This document shows positions 9,196-16,998 of a stretch of DNA of 45,072 nt, piece after piece. A model generated the notes under the pieces. It was not told where the DNA came from. It worked only from the letters and a program-made list of their open reading frames with translations, and made no database searches. The position numbers and the translations under genes were made by a program. The first letter of the stretch is position 1; the number at the start of each line of letters is the position of its first letter. The DNA is from an uncultured Prevotellaceae bacterium (GTDB taxonomy: Bacteria; Bacteroidota; Bacteroidia; Bacteroidales; Bacteroidaceae): the NCBI GenBank assembly GCA_902784565.1, contig CACZVE010000011.1, positions 1 to 45,072 on the forward strand, given 5' to 3'.

Positions 9196-9660
9196 TCAGA
9201 TATTGATACCGTAGTTTTGTTTCACCTCACTCATCACGAAGGTGCTTTCGATGGAGGCCAGACTCTCTATCTCACCGAGTTTGTTGAGCACAAATTCTTG
9301 GTATTGTTTCATATCTCGTGCGCGTACCTTTAATAAATAATCGTATGCGCCAGAGGTGTTGTAGCATTCCGTTACCTCTGGGATGCGTTGGATGCGACGC
9401 ACAAACGAGTCGGCTATCTCGTGGTTGATCTGCTTTAGTTTTACCTTGCAGAACACCAGCAGGCTTTGGTCTAACATCTCCGGATTGAGAATAGCCACAT
9501 ACTTCTTGATATAACCTTTCTTTTCCAACCGTTTTTGACGTTCAAACACCGGGGTTGGGGTCAGATGGACGGCATCGGCCAACTCTTTCGTGGTCAATTT
9601 CGCGTTTTTTTGCAGCGTTTTCAGGATCTGCAGGTCGGTTTCATCGAGGATTTCTGCCAT
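9196..9660 (-). CDS. Lrp/AsnC family transcriptional regulator
   Basis: A 154-residue feast/famine regulator. The N-terminal winged helix-turn-helix spans about residues 5-60 (LDETDLQILKTLQKNAKLT, then ELADAVHLTPTPVFERQKRL). The C-terminal RAM ligand-binding domain follows, with SGAYDYLLKVRARDMKQYQEF. Proteins of this family form dimers to octamers and respond to amino acids. It is transcribed divergently from metY, a layout that usually means it controls metY and itself. It is one of two candidate regulators in the island for the tandem dyad operators described elsewhere in this annotation; the link is inference only. Confidence 0.95.
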   Translation of the reverse strand: MAEILDETDLQILKTLQKNAKLTTKELADAVHLTPTPVFERQKRLEKKGYIKKYVAILNPEMLDQSLLVFCKVKLKQINHEIADSFVRRIQRIPEVTECYNTSGAYDYLLKVRARDMKQYQEFVLNKLGEIESLASIESTFVMSEVKQNYGINI

Positions 9661-9728
9661 ATTTTAGAGTTTTATTCTGTTAGAAGACATTTTGAAAGTC
9701 TGAATCGGAATGATTTTCTGTTTCGGCT

Positions 9729-9737
9729 GCAAATTTA
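9729..9737 (-). promoter_or_regulatory. -7 box for the Lrp/AsnC gene
   Basis: TAAATTTGC on the minus strand, about 70 nt upstream of the start codon. Confidence 0.5.
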
Positions 9738-9765
9738 GGGATATTTTCTGAATTACGCAAGAAAT

Positions 9766-9797
9766 TTGGTGGATATTTCTAAAGTTCGTACCTTTGC
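9766..9797 (+). promoter_or_regulatory. Promoter of metY
   Basis: TTG at 9766-9768, exactly 20 nt, then TACCTTTGC at 9789-9797. A weak dyad GAAAT-N9-ATTTC (9761-9779) overlaps the -33 region. The ATACCA/TGGTAT dyads found at the other sulfur promoters are absent here. Confidence 0.7.
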
Positions 9798-9842
9798 ACC
9801 CAGAAATCAATTATTAATTAAAAAAAAGGAAAGGATAAGATT

Positions 9843-11129
9843 ATGAGTAAGAACAATTACAAATTTGAGACATTGCAACTTCATGTAGGCCAAGAACAGG
9901 CTGACCCCGCAACCGACGCACGTGCCGTGCCCATCTATCAGACCACGTCATATGTGTTCCACAATTCTCAGCACGCTGCCGATCGTTTCGGTCTTCGTGA
10001 TGCAGGTAATATCTATGGTCGTCTGACCAACTCCACTCAGGGTGTATTTGAGGATCGCGTTGCTGCCCTTGAGGGTGGTGTGGCTGGACTCGCTGTCGCT
10101 TCTGGTGCTGCTGCCATCACCTACGCCCTGCAGAATATCGTACAGAATGGTGACCATATCGTTGCTGCCGACAATCTCTATGGTGGTTCGTACAACCTGA
10201 TTACCCACACGCTGGCTACACAGGGCATCAGTAATACCATTATCAATGTGAACGACCTCGAGGCCCTCGAAGCTGCTATCCAACCCAACACAAAAGTAGT
10301 ATATGCCGAAACCTTCGGTAACCCCAACAGTGACGTACTCGACCTCGAAGGCGTGGCTGCTGTGGCCCACAAGCACGGTATCCCCTTCATTGTCGACAAT
10401 ACCTTCGGCACACCGTATTTGATCCGCCCACTGGAGCATGGTGCAGACATTGTTGTACACTCTGCCACCAAGTTCCTGGGTGGTCACGGAAGCAGCCTTG
10501 GTGGTGTCATCGTTGATGGTGGCAAGTTTGACTGGAAACAGAACGACAAGTTCCCCACACTTGCCAAGCCCGATCCCTCGTATCACGGTATCGTATTCGC
10601 TGATGCTGTAGGTGCTGCCGCTTACGTCACCCGCATCCGTGCCGTCATCCTGCGTGATACCGGTGCAGCCATCTCACCCTTCAATGCCTTCATCCTGTTG
10701 CAGGGTGTTGAGACACTGAGTCTGCGCGTGGAGCGTCACGTGGAGAATGCCCTGAAGGTGGTTGATTTCCTCGCCAAGCATCCCAAGGTGGCCAAGGTGA
10801 ACCATCCTGCCCTGGAGAGCCATCATGATCACAAACTCTATCAGAAGTACTTCCCCAACGGTGGTGCCTCCATCTTCACCTTTGAGATCAAAGGCGGACA
10901 GGAAGAAGCCTGGAAGTTTATCGATGCCCTGCAGATCTTCTCATTGCTGGCTAATGTGGCCGATGTAAAGAGTCTGGTAATCCATCCCTACACCACCACA
11001 CACTCACAACTCTCGCCCGAGGAACTGGCCGAGCAGCACATCACGCCTTCGACCATCCGTCTGAGTATTGGTACAGAACACATCGACGATATCATCGCGG
11101 ATTTATCACAGGCTTTCGATAAGATTTAA
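9843..11129 (+). CDS. metY: O-acetylhomoserine aminocarboxypropyltransferase/cysteine synthase
   Basis: A 428-residue PLP enzyme of the Cys/Met metabolism family that makes homocysteine from O-acetylhomoserine and sulfide, or from a protein thiocarboxylate in the Wolinella-type pathway. The PLP lysine is in HSATKFLGGHGSSLGG near residue 209. The N-terminus (FETLQLHVGQEQADPATDAR) and the 428-residue length are typical of MetY rather than of shorter cystathionine synthases. It sits opposite an Lrp/AsnC regulator, 1.8 kb from the encapsulin operon and 6.5 kb from a sulfur-carrier/E1/JAMM operon, which fits a role as the final acceptor of that sulfur. Confidence 0.95.
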   Translation: MSKNNYKFETLQLHVGQEQADPATDARAVPIYQTTSYVFHNSQHAADRFGLRDAGNIYGRLTNSTQGVFEDRVAALEGGVAGLAVASGAAAITYALQNIVQNGDHIVAADNLYGGSYNLITHTLATQGISNTIINVNDLEALEAAIQPNTKVVYAETFGNPNSDVLDLEGVAAVAHKHGIPFIVDNTFGTPYLIRPLEHGADIVVHSATKFLGGHGSSLGGVIVDGGKFDWKQNDKFPTLAKPDPSYHGIVFADAVGAAAYVTRIRAVILRDTGAAISPFNAFILLQGVETLSLRVERHVENALKVVDFLAKHPKVAKVNHPALESHHDHKLYQKYFPNGGASIFTFEIKGGQEEAWKFIDALQIFSLLANVADVKSLVIHPYTTTHSQLSPEELAEQHITPSTIRLSIGTEHIDDIIADLSQAFDKI

Positions 11130-11140
11130 AAAAAAGTTCG

Positions 11141-11149
11141 TACCTTTGC
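11141..11149 (+). promoter_or_regulatory. -7 box for the NarL/FixJ regulator gene
   Basis: TACCTTTGC 12 nt after the metY stop and 17 nt before the regulator start. A separate promoter is therefore likely even though the genes are close and co-directional. Confidence 0.6.
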
Positions 11150-11165
11150 ACGCAAAAAGTAAACG

Positions 11166-11810
11166 ATGAGGAACTATATCTTAGCAGACAATCAGGAATT
11201 GACGCGCTTCGCGCTGGAGAGTCTTATCCAGAAAGATGAAACAGCCGTGGTGTATCGTGCATCCGACAAGGCCTCACTTGTGGCTTTGCTCAAGGAGCAT
11301 GAGGCTGCCGTGGTGTTGCTCGACTACACGCTGTTCGACTTCGCCGACGAAGACCAACTCCTGATTGTCGCTGAGCGGTTCAGCCTGTCGGAGTGGATAC
11401 TCCTTAGCGATGAACTGACCCCTCAGTTCCTGCGTCGTGTGGTCTATTCGTCTCATCAGTTCAGCATCGTGTTCAAGGATGGTCCGCTGAAGGATATCCG
11501 TGATGCCCTTGATGCCGTCAACCGGCATAACCGTCATATCAGTCAGCGGGCATTAGAGGTCATCATTAACCAACAACAGGAGGACGAGGAGCATCCCAGC
11601 ATACTGACGGAGACGGAAACGGAGATTGTGCGGGCCATCGCCCAAGGCAAAACGACAAAGGAGATTGCCAACGAACGGTTTTCGAGTGTCCACACCATCA
11701 CCACCCATCGCAAGAATATCTTCCGCAAACTCGGTGTCAATACGGCACATGAAGTCATTAAATACGCTTTACGAGCGGGATTGGTCGATTCATCGGAATT
11801 TTACATTTAA
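11166..11810 (+). CDS. NarL/FixJ-type response regulator with LuxR HTH
   Basis: A 214-residue two-domain regulator. The receiver-like domain (residues 1-120) keeps an acidic pocket (ADNQ near D8), a phospho-acceptor candidate D53 (LLDYTLF) and a lysine in VFKDGP. The C-terminal LuxR helix-turn-helix (about 148-205) has LTETETEIVRAIAQGKTTKEIA and HRKNIFRKLGV. No histidine kinase gene is adjacent. Its position between metY and the encapsulin operon makes it a second candidate regulator for the sulfur genes; this is inference. Binding-site half ATACCAT is faintly like a NarL heptamer but the spacing differs. Confidence 0.92.
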   Translation: MRNYILADNQELTRFALESLIQKDETAVVYRASDKASLVALLKEHEAAVVLLDYTLFDFADEDQLLIVAERFSLSEWILLSDELTPQFLRRVVYSSHQFSIVFKDGPLKDIRDALDAVNRHNRHISQRALEVIINQQQEDEEHPSILTETETEIVRAIAQGKTTKEIANERFSSVHTITTHRKNIFRKLGVNTAHEVIKYALRAGLVDSSEFYI

Positions 11811-11840
11811 TAAAGGCGTGAGGTTTCTCACGCCTTTATT
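11809..11840. terminator. Bidirectional terminator between convergent genes
   Basis: A perfect stem TAAAGGCGTGAG / CTCACGCCTTTA (11811-11822 with 11827-11838) with a GTTT loop, extended by AA/TT on the outside. A/T runs flank both sides. It sits between the converging regulator gene and the PLP-enzyme gene, whose stop codon overlaps its edge. Confidence 0.9.
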
Positions 11841-13071
11841 ATTTCAAGCTTTGTTTGATGTCTTCAAGCAGATCTTCGCCGGCTTCGAGACCGATGCTGA
11901 GGCGGACAGTCGTATCAGGGACTGACATCTCCGCACACTGTTCGGAGGTGAAGAGGCCGAAGATGGTCGAGGCTGGATGGATAGCCAACGATTTACGGTC
12001 GAAGAGGTTCGTGGCGCGACGGATAATCTGGAGTTTGTCGATGAACGCCCATGCAGCCTCTTTCGATTCGAGGTCGATGGTGAAGACGGCACCAGGCAAG
12101 GGACCGAACTGTTCACGAGAGAGTTCGTAGAAGGGATTATCCTCCAAACCCGTATAGTTGACGCGTTTGATCTCAGGCAGTTGCTGGCACTGCTTGGCGA
12201 GCCATAGTGTGGTCTCGGCCTGACGACGGAAACGGATATCGAGCGTGTCGAGACCGAGGGTTTCCATGTAGGCCGCCTGGGGTGTCATCAGCGCACCGAG
12301 GTTTGTGATCAGTTCCGTCTTTACTCGCGCTGTAAAGGCCATTTTCTTGCCGACCTTTTTGATGCGAGCCTGTAGGGCAGGGGAAGGAGACTGCGACCAG
12401 TCGAACTTTCCGTAGTCGATGAGCAGACCGCCGAGACCTGTACCACCACCAGAGATATACTTTGTGCTCGACACTACCTCGATATCCACGCCGAAATCAA
12501 CGGCACGGAAGGTGGAGAACGGCACGATGGTGGTATCGGCAATCAGGGGTACGCCAGTCTGGTGGGCGATGTCGGCCAACTTGCGGATATCAGCCACGAA
12601 CAACTGCGGATTGGTAATGATCTCGAAGAAAAGAGCACAGGTCTTGTCATCAATCTGTGCCTTCACCTCTTCTGGTTTCGTGAAATCGACAAAGTGCGGT
12701 TCTACGCCGAAGTTGCCGAGGGTGTCACGAATGAGTGAGACACTATTGCCAAACAGATGTTTCGAGGCCACGATGTTGAGTCCTGCCGCGCTGACAGCCG
12801 TGAGGGCATAGTGGATAGCCGCCATGCCTGTATTGAGCGCTGTTACACTCGTTGCGCCCGTCAACTGTCGCACGCGCTCCTCTAAATAGGTCACCGTGGG
12901 GTTGGCTATGCGGGCATACGACGGGGCCATGGAACGACCGCAAAATGCGTCGCCCATGGCCTTGGCAGACTCAAACTCAAACGCCGCCGTATAGTAGATG
13001 GGCATCGACAATGCCCCGTATGCATCAGGTTTCTGATACTTCGTTGTGAGTATTTTCGTTTCGTACTGCAT
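11839..13071 (-). CDS. Cys/Met metabolism PLP enzyme in the encapsulin operon
   Basis: A 410-residue member of the cystathionine gamma-synthase / O-acetylhomoserine sulfhydrylase / methionine gamma-lyase family. The PLP lysine is in SSTKYISGGGTGLGG near residue 205. The N-terminus keeps PIYYTAAFEFESA and SYARIANPTV, as in homocysteine-forming sulfhydrylases. It is distinct from MetY in this window (shorter, divergent sequence). The start codon shares one base with the desulfurase stop, so it is the third gene of the shell-desulfurase operon. It may use sulfur mobilised by the compartment, or may feed it. I cannot separate sulfhydrylase from lyase activity by eye. Confidence 0.85.
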   Translation of the reverse strand: MQYETKILTTKYQKPDAYGALSMPIYYTAAFEFESAKAMGDAFCGRSMAPSYARIANPTVTYLEERVRQLTGATSVTALNTGMAAIHYALTAVSAAGLNIVASKHLFGNSVSLIRDTLGNFGVEPHFVDFTKPEEVKAQIDDKTCALFFEIITNPQLFVADIRKLADIAHQTGVPLIADTTIVPFSTFRAVDFGVDIEVVSSTKYISGGGTGLGGLLIDYGKFDWSQSPSPALQARIKKVGKKMAFTARVKTELITNLGALMTPQAAYMETLGLDTLDIRFRRQAETTLWLAKQCQQLPEIKRVNYTGLEDNPFYELSREQFGPLPGAVFTIDLESKEAAWAFIDKLQIIRRATNLFDRKSLAIHPASTIFGLFTSEQCAEMSVPDTTVRLSIGLEAGEDLLEDIKQSLK

Positions 13072-14597
13072 TATCTTCCTATTATCTTCTTTACTGCAAT
13101 CACGAGTTTGTCCACGTCTTCGCGGGTGTTGTAGAGGGCGAAGGTGGGACGCACGCTCATCTCATAACCCAGGGCTCGGAGGGCGGGCTGGGCGCAGTGG
13201 TGACCAGCACGCACTGCGATGCCCTCCTTATCTAACAATGTACCTGTTTCTGGAACGGGGATGCCGTCGAGGACAAAGCTCACCACAGACACACGATTCT
13301 TAGGATTGCCGATGAGCGTCAAGCCTGGAATCTGGGCAAGTTGCTCGCGGGCATACTCCGTAAGTTGGTGTTCGTGGTGCTCGATGTTGCGCAGACCGAT
13401 GTACGACACGTAATCGAGGGCAGCACCCAGTCCAATAGCATCAGCCACGTTGGGCGTTCCTGCTTCGAAGCGGGCGGGAGGCACATTGTATTCCGTACGC
13501 TCGATGGTCACGTCCTTGATCATGTTACCACCACCCTGCCATGGCTGCATCTTGTCGAGCAGTTCCTTGCGACCGTAGACCACACCGATGCCATTAGGGC
13601 CGTAGATCTTATGACCGCTGAACACGAAGAAGTCTGCACCGAGCGCCTGCACGTCGACAGGCGTATGGGCGATGGACTGTGCGCCATCAATCAGTACAGG
13701 GATGTTGTGTGAATGGGCAATCTCGATGATGCGCTTCACATCGTTGATGGTGCCAAACGTGTTGTTCACATGACCCACTGAGACGAATCGCGTGCGAGGC
13801 GTGATGAGTCGCTCGAATTCAGAGAGAATGAGGTCCCCATTCTGATCCGTGGGAATGGCGCGCAGTGTGGCGCCTTTCTCCTGAGCCACGCGCTGCCAAG
13901 GCACAATGTTAGCATGGTGATCGAGTTCAGAGACGATTACATCGTCGCCTGGTGTCAGGAATTGGCGTCCATAAGTCTGTGCCACAAGGTTGATGCCCTC
14001 GGTGGTGCCTCTCACGAAAATGATCTCCTCGCTGGTGGCGGCATTGATGAACCGCTGCACTTTCTCACGCGCTTCCTCGTAGGCATCCGTCGCACGGGCA
14101 GCAAGAGTGTGCGCCCCGCGATGGATGTTTGAGTTGTACGTACGATAATACTCAGAGATCTTATCGATGACTTGGTTCGGCTTTTGCGTCGTGGCTCCGT
14201 TATCGAGCCAGACGAGGTCGTGGCCGTTCACCTTTTGATTAAGCACAGGGAAGTCGCGCTTGATCTGTTCCGAGTTCAGCGTGTCCGCCTCCTCGTAGTG
14301 CAGGTCGCGCAGTTTCTGCGTCTCAGGGATACCGATGCCGAAGCCGTCGTCTTTGGGCAACGAAGAGGTATGGGCGTCTGTGTCACCGATGTAGGGCAAC
14401 TCGCCATAGCCGCTACCGTCCGCCAACAGTGCATTGTAGGCTGTCTCCAATTCCGTGAGATTCAATGCTTCGTCAGGAATAACCTCCTGACGAGACGCCT
14501 GAAGCTCTTCTGGGCAGTACTTTTGGGCCACTTCTCGTAGCAACGCAAAGCCTGGGTCTTCGATACCGTATCCGTTAATATTCTGAATATCTATCAT
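13071..14597 (-). CDS. Cysteine desulfurase, encapsulin cargo type, with N-terminal extension
   Basis: A SufS/CsdA-class (type II) desulfurase that takes sulfur from cysteine as a protein persulfide. The catalytic core starts near residue 110 (QIKRDFPVLNQKVNG). It has the PLP lysine in VFSGHKIYGPNG and the persulfide cysteine in AGHHCAQPALRALG near the C-terminus. The first ~110 residues are a polar, Pro/Gly-containing extension absent from ordinary SufS. In family 2A encapsulin systems such an extension targets the desulfurase into the shell. The gene overlaps both neighbours by one base (shell gene upstream, PLP enzyme downstream), indicating tight co-translation. Total length is 508 residues. 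Confidence 0.92.
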   Translation of the reverse strand: MIDIQNINGYGIEDPGFALLREVAQKYCPEELQASRQEVIPDEALNLTELETAYNALLADGSGYGELPYIGDTDAHTSSLPKDDGFGIGIPETQKLRDLHYEEADTLNSEQIKRDFPVLNQKVNGHDLVWLDNGATTQKPNQVIDKISEYYRTYNSNIHRGAHTLAARATDAYEEAREKVQRFINAATSEEIIFVRGTTEGINLVAQTYGRQFLTPGDDVIVSELDHHANIVPWQRVAQEKGATLRAIPTDQNGDLILSEFERLITPRTRFVSVGHVNNTFGTINDVKRIIEIAHSHNIPVLIDGAQSIAHTPVDVQALGADFFVFSGHKIYGPNGIGVVYGRKELLDKMQPWQGGGNMIKDVTIERTEYNVPPARFEAGTPNVADAIGLGAALDYVSYIGLRNIEHHEHQLTEYAREQLAQIPGLTLIGNPKNRVSVVSFVLDGIPVPETGTLLDKEGIAVRAGHHCAQPALRALGYEMSVRPTFALYNTREDVDKLVIAVKKIIGR

Positions 14598-16036
14598 TAT
14601 TTCTCTACTTTGTTACGATGCTGATAATCGTGATAATAGCCCACTTCGACATTCTCGAGCACAGCAATGGCATCGTCGGTAAGAGCGGCTAATGAGAAGT
14701 ATTTCGTGAGCAGATAAGAAGCCACACCGAACTTGTCGAGACCCATCAGACGGGCACTCAGAGACGGGGCAATCTCGCCGGGGATGCCGCTCTGGTGCAG
14801 ACCGATAACACCCTGGTTCTTCTCACCGACACGGACGAGGATAATCTTTGTGGTACCAACACCACGCCCCGTAAGATACTGGCCCTCAACTTCCACTTTA
14901 TCCGAAGGAATCAGAGGCACACCGCGCCACAGAATGACTCTGGTACCGAAGAGGTCGGTGGTTACAGGCGGTACACCGCGCCACGTACACTCACGTTCGA
15001 AGGCGGCAATCGCACGAGGATGGGCGATAAAGAAGGCTGGTTCTTTCCATACCAACGACAGCAACTCGTCAAGATCGTCGGGTGTGGGTGAGCCGTAACG
15101 TGTGGTGATGCGGTAGGCGGGGTTAGCAGCAGCCAACAGACCGAACTTCTTGTTGTTGATGAGTTCCCACTCCTGGCGTTCTTTGATGCTCTCGATACTG
15201 AGACGCAACTGCTCTTCGAGTTGGTTGTAGGGATTATTGTAGAGGTCGCTCACACGGGTATGCACACGTACCACTGTCTGTAGTGTGTTCAGTGAATATT
15301 CCGTCGGATTCTCCTCGTAATCGATATAAGTCTCGGGGATGATGTTGTCCTCCTCGTGACCACTCACCAGGTCGATGTGTTTCTCGCCGTTGTCGTTCAC
15401 CGACGCCTTCAGGCGCAGTTGTTTGTCAACAGCCTTCTCGAACGTGTCGCGGAAGTCGGGCACCTCCTTGATGAACTTGATCAGTTCCTTCAGTTTCAGA
15501 CCCAGGAATACGGTGGGTGTGATGGCGCGGACGGATACCGTTGATTCCTGCTCATCCAGTAAATCTGCCTCGCCGAAATATTCGCCATCGCCCAACAGAG
15601 CAATCCGTAAGTCCTCGCCGTGAGGGCCTTTGCTGATGACCTCAGCCTGTCCGCTGGCTACGATGAAGAAACGCTGCTTGTCCTTGCCCTCCTCTACGAA
15701 GAGTTTATCGACATCCACCTCTTTTGCCTCAAATGAACTGACGAGGCGGTTCAAGATCTCGTCATCGAACTCAGAGAACAGGGGAATGGCTTTCAGGTTC
15801 TTTGCCGTAAACGACGGCACGCCGTTGACGTATTGGATGGGCAGTCGATCGTTTTTGCGTAACTCAACCTTTGTGCGGTTCACGCGGAATGTTCCGCCAC
15901 TGACCTGTACCCAGGGAAGGAGTTTCAGGAGTAATCTCGGAGTGATACTGCCCATCTGCGGGGCGGTCTTGGTAGTGGTTGCCAGTCTTTTGGCGGTAGC
16001 AGTGGTCACACTGCGCTGTAAATTAGAATCTGCCAT
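14597..16036 (-). CDS. Family 2 encapsulin nanocompartment shell protein with cNMP-binding-like insert
   Basis: A self-assembling HK97-fold shell protein of 479 residues. The N-terminal arm carries the family 2 signature: KRLATTTKTAPQMGSITPR, then LLPWVQVSGGTFRVNR (residues 16-54). Residues about 84-200 form a cyclic-nucleotide-binding-type domain (GDGEYFGEADLLDE at 149-162). The remainder is the shell core (for example ERQEWELINNKKFGLL, with LFGTRVILWRGVPLIPSDK). In the phosphate-binding loop the usual Pro-Arg-Ser/Thr-Ala is replaced by Gln-Glu-Ser-Thr, so nucleotide binding is doubtful. It is the first gene of an operon with a cysteine desulfurase, controlled by a promoter with two dyads at 16080-16151. 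Shells of this family hold desulfurase and, in studied cases, store sulfur. Confidence 0.93.
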   Translation of the reverse strand: MADSNLQRSVTTATAKRLATTTKTAPQMGSITPRLLLKLLPWVQVSGGTFRVNRTKVELRKNDRLPIQYVNGVPSFTAKNLKAIPLFSEFDDEILNRLVSSFEAKEVDVDKLFVEEGKDKQRFFIVASGQAEVISKGPHGEDLRIALLGDGEYFGEADLLDEQESTVSVRAITPTVFLGLKLKELIKFIKEVPDFRDTFEKAVDKQLRLKASVNDNGEKHIDLVSGHEEDNIIPETYIDYEENPTEYSLNTLQTVVRVHTRVSDLYNNPYNQLEEQLRLSIESIKERQEWELINNKKFGLLAAANPAYRITTRYGSPTPDDLDELLSLVWKEPAFFIAHPRAIAAFERECTWRGVPPVTTDLFGTRVILWRGVPLIPSDKVEVEGQYLTGRGVGTTKIILVRVGEKNQGVIGLHQSGIPGEIAPSLSARLMGLDKFGVASYLLTKYFSLAALTDDAIAVLENVEVGYYHDYQHRNKVEK

Positions 16037-16079
16037 AATCTTAATTTTTTACGTTATTAATAAAGTTTGAATCTCGGCT

Positions 16080-16151
16080 GCAAAGGTACGGTAGTTTTCG
16101 CGCTCCCACAATCCCACTAATGGGGCATTCTGCATACCACAAAATGGGTAT
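16080..16151 (-). promoter_or_regulatory. Sulfur-type promoter with tandem dyads (encapsulin operon)
   Basis: On the minus strand: dyad 1 ATACCC-N6-TGGTAT (16134-16151), dyad 2 ATGCCC-N6-TGGGAT (16111-16128), TTG (16109-16111), a 20-nt spacer, then TACCTTTGC (16080-16088). Dyad starts are 23 bp apart, and dyad 2 abuts the -33 element. The same layout occurs at four other promoters in this window. Confidence 0.85.
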
Positions 16152-16199
16152 TTTATTCCTAACTCCTCAAATTTGTACCTCATTTAAGTTGCTCATATT

Positions 16200-16750
16200 G
16201 AGAAGATAGAAAATCCCGACCATCGTGATATGCCTGAAATCTGGAACATGGTATTCTTGAAACAGCATAATCTGTCTGTATTTCCGGACAATTCATTTTT
16301 GTTTTCTAATGGTATGAGTGGATTTCGTGACATTGCGTTCCAGAAGTGGAGAGGTCTGTCTGAAAAATCAAAGTTATCGCTTCAGATTTTCAAAAGTCTG
16401 CCCCAAATCTGAGACATGACATTGCCTGGGGTGCAAAAGTCTGTCCGAAAACTGGGGCATGAAAATGCACAGGTGGTAATGACACTGTAAAATTCCGGCA
16501 CAATATTGCCAAGTGTGCAATATGAACGCCTGAAAATCGGGACGCGAAAACGCCCGGTGTGCAGAAGTCTGTCCGAAATCTGAGGCATGACTATTCCCAG
16601 GGTGCAATGACAGTGTCAAAACTGGGACACGATATTGCACGGTGTGCAATGGCTTGTCCGAAATTCAGGGCATATAAATGAAATTCCAAAATGGTTTGCC
16701 CGGAATCCAGGGCAACATATTGCCTGGTGGGCAAAACCTTCCGGAGAGCC
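16200..16750. repeat. Degenerate 42-bp tandem repeat array
   Basis: About ten to twelve imperfect units fill the gap between the encapsulin promoter and the TusA gene. The clearest units run from about 16398 to 16735 and are mostly 42 bp (some 43-44), with a rough consensus CTGTCCGAAA-TCTGGGGCAT then GA-ATTGCCCGGTGTGCAAA. Units decay toward the left. Because 42 is a multiple of three, reading frames stay open with a 14-residue periodicity on the minus strand; I do not regard these as genes. The related block at 1-120 has the same period in reverse orientation. No gene is seen in this stretch. Confidence 0.75.
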
Positions 16751-16762
16751 ATTGGGGAATCC

Positions 16763-16987
16763 TCACTTTTTGATAGTCACTTTATGTGTCGTACCTTCTA
16801 CGTGCTCTACAGAGAGAACATTGTAACCCTGTTCCTTGGCGTTGCGGGGCACGTTGTCGAGGGGTTCGCCTTCAGCGAGCAGCACTTCTAAAATGTCTCC
16901 CGGTTGAAGTTTTGAGAGTTCGATCTTTGTTTTAACGAAGGTCATCGGGCAGTGCTCCTTCGTGATGTCTAATACTTTTGTTGCCAT
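16763..16987 (-). CDS. TusA-family sulfur carrier protein
   Basis: A 74-residue protein with the TusA fold. C13-P14 sits in EHCPMTFVKTK at the start of the first helix, the position of the persulfide-carrying cysteine in the CPxP motif. The C-terminal half is the usual beta hairpin (GYNVLSVEHVEGTTHKVTI). TusA proteins accept persulfide sulfur from desulfurases and hand it on. It follows the DsrE-like gene by 11 bases on the same strand and shares its sulfur-type promoter. The closest logical donor here is the encapsulated desulfurase, which is inference. Confidence 0.9.
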   Translation of the reverse strand: MATKVLDITKEHCPMTFVKTKIELSKLQPGDILEVLLAEGEPLDNVPRNAKEQGYNVLSVEHVEGTTHKVTIKK

Positions 16988-16998
16988 ATCCTTACCTT

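Noticed and set aside
16374-16649. Minus-strand frames of 68-91 codons with 14-residue periodicity
   Set aside because: The periodicity follows from the 42-bp repeat; no promoter or initiation context, so not called as genes.
16200-16750. CRISPR array
   Set aside because: Repeat units are degenerate and contiguous with no unique spacers, and no cas genes are present.
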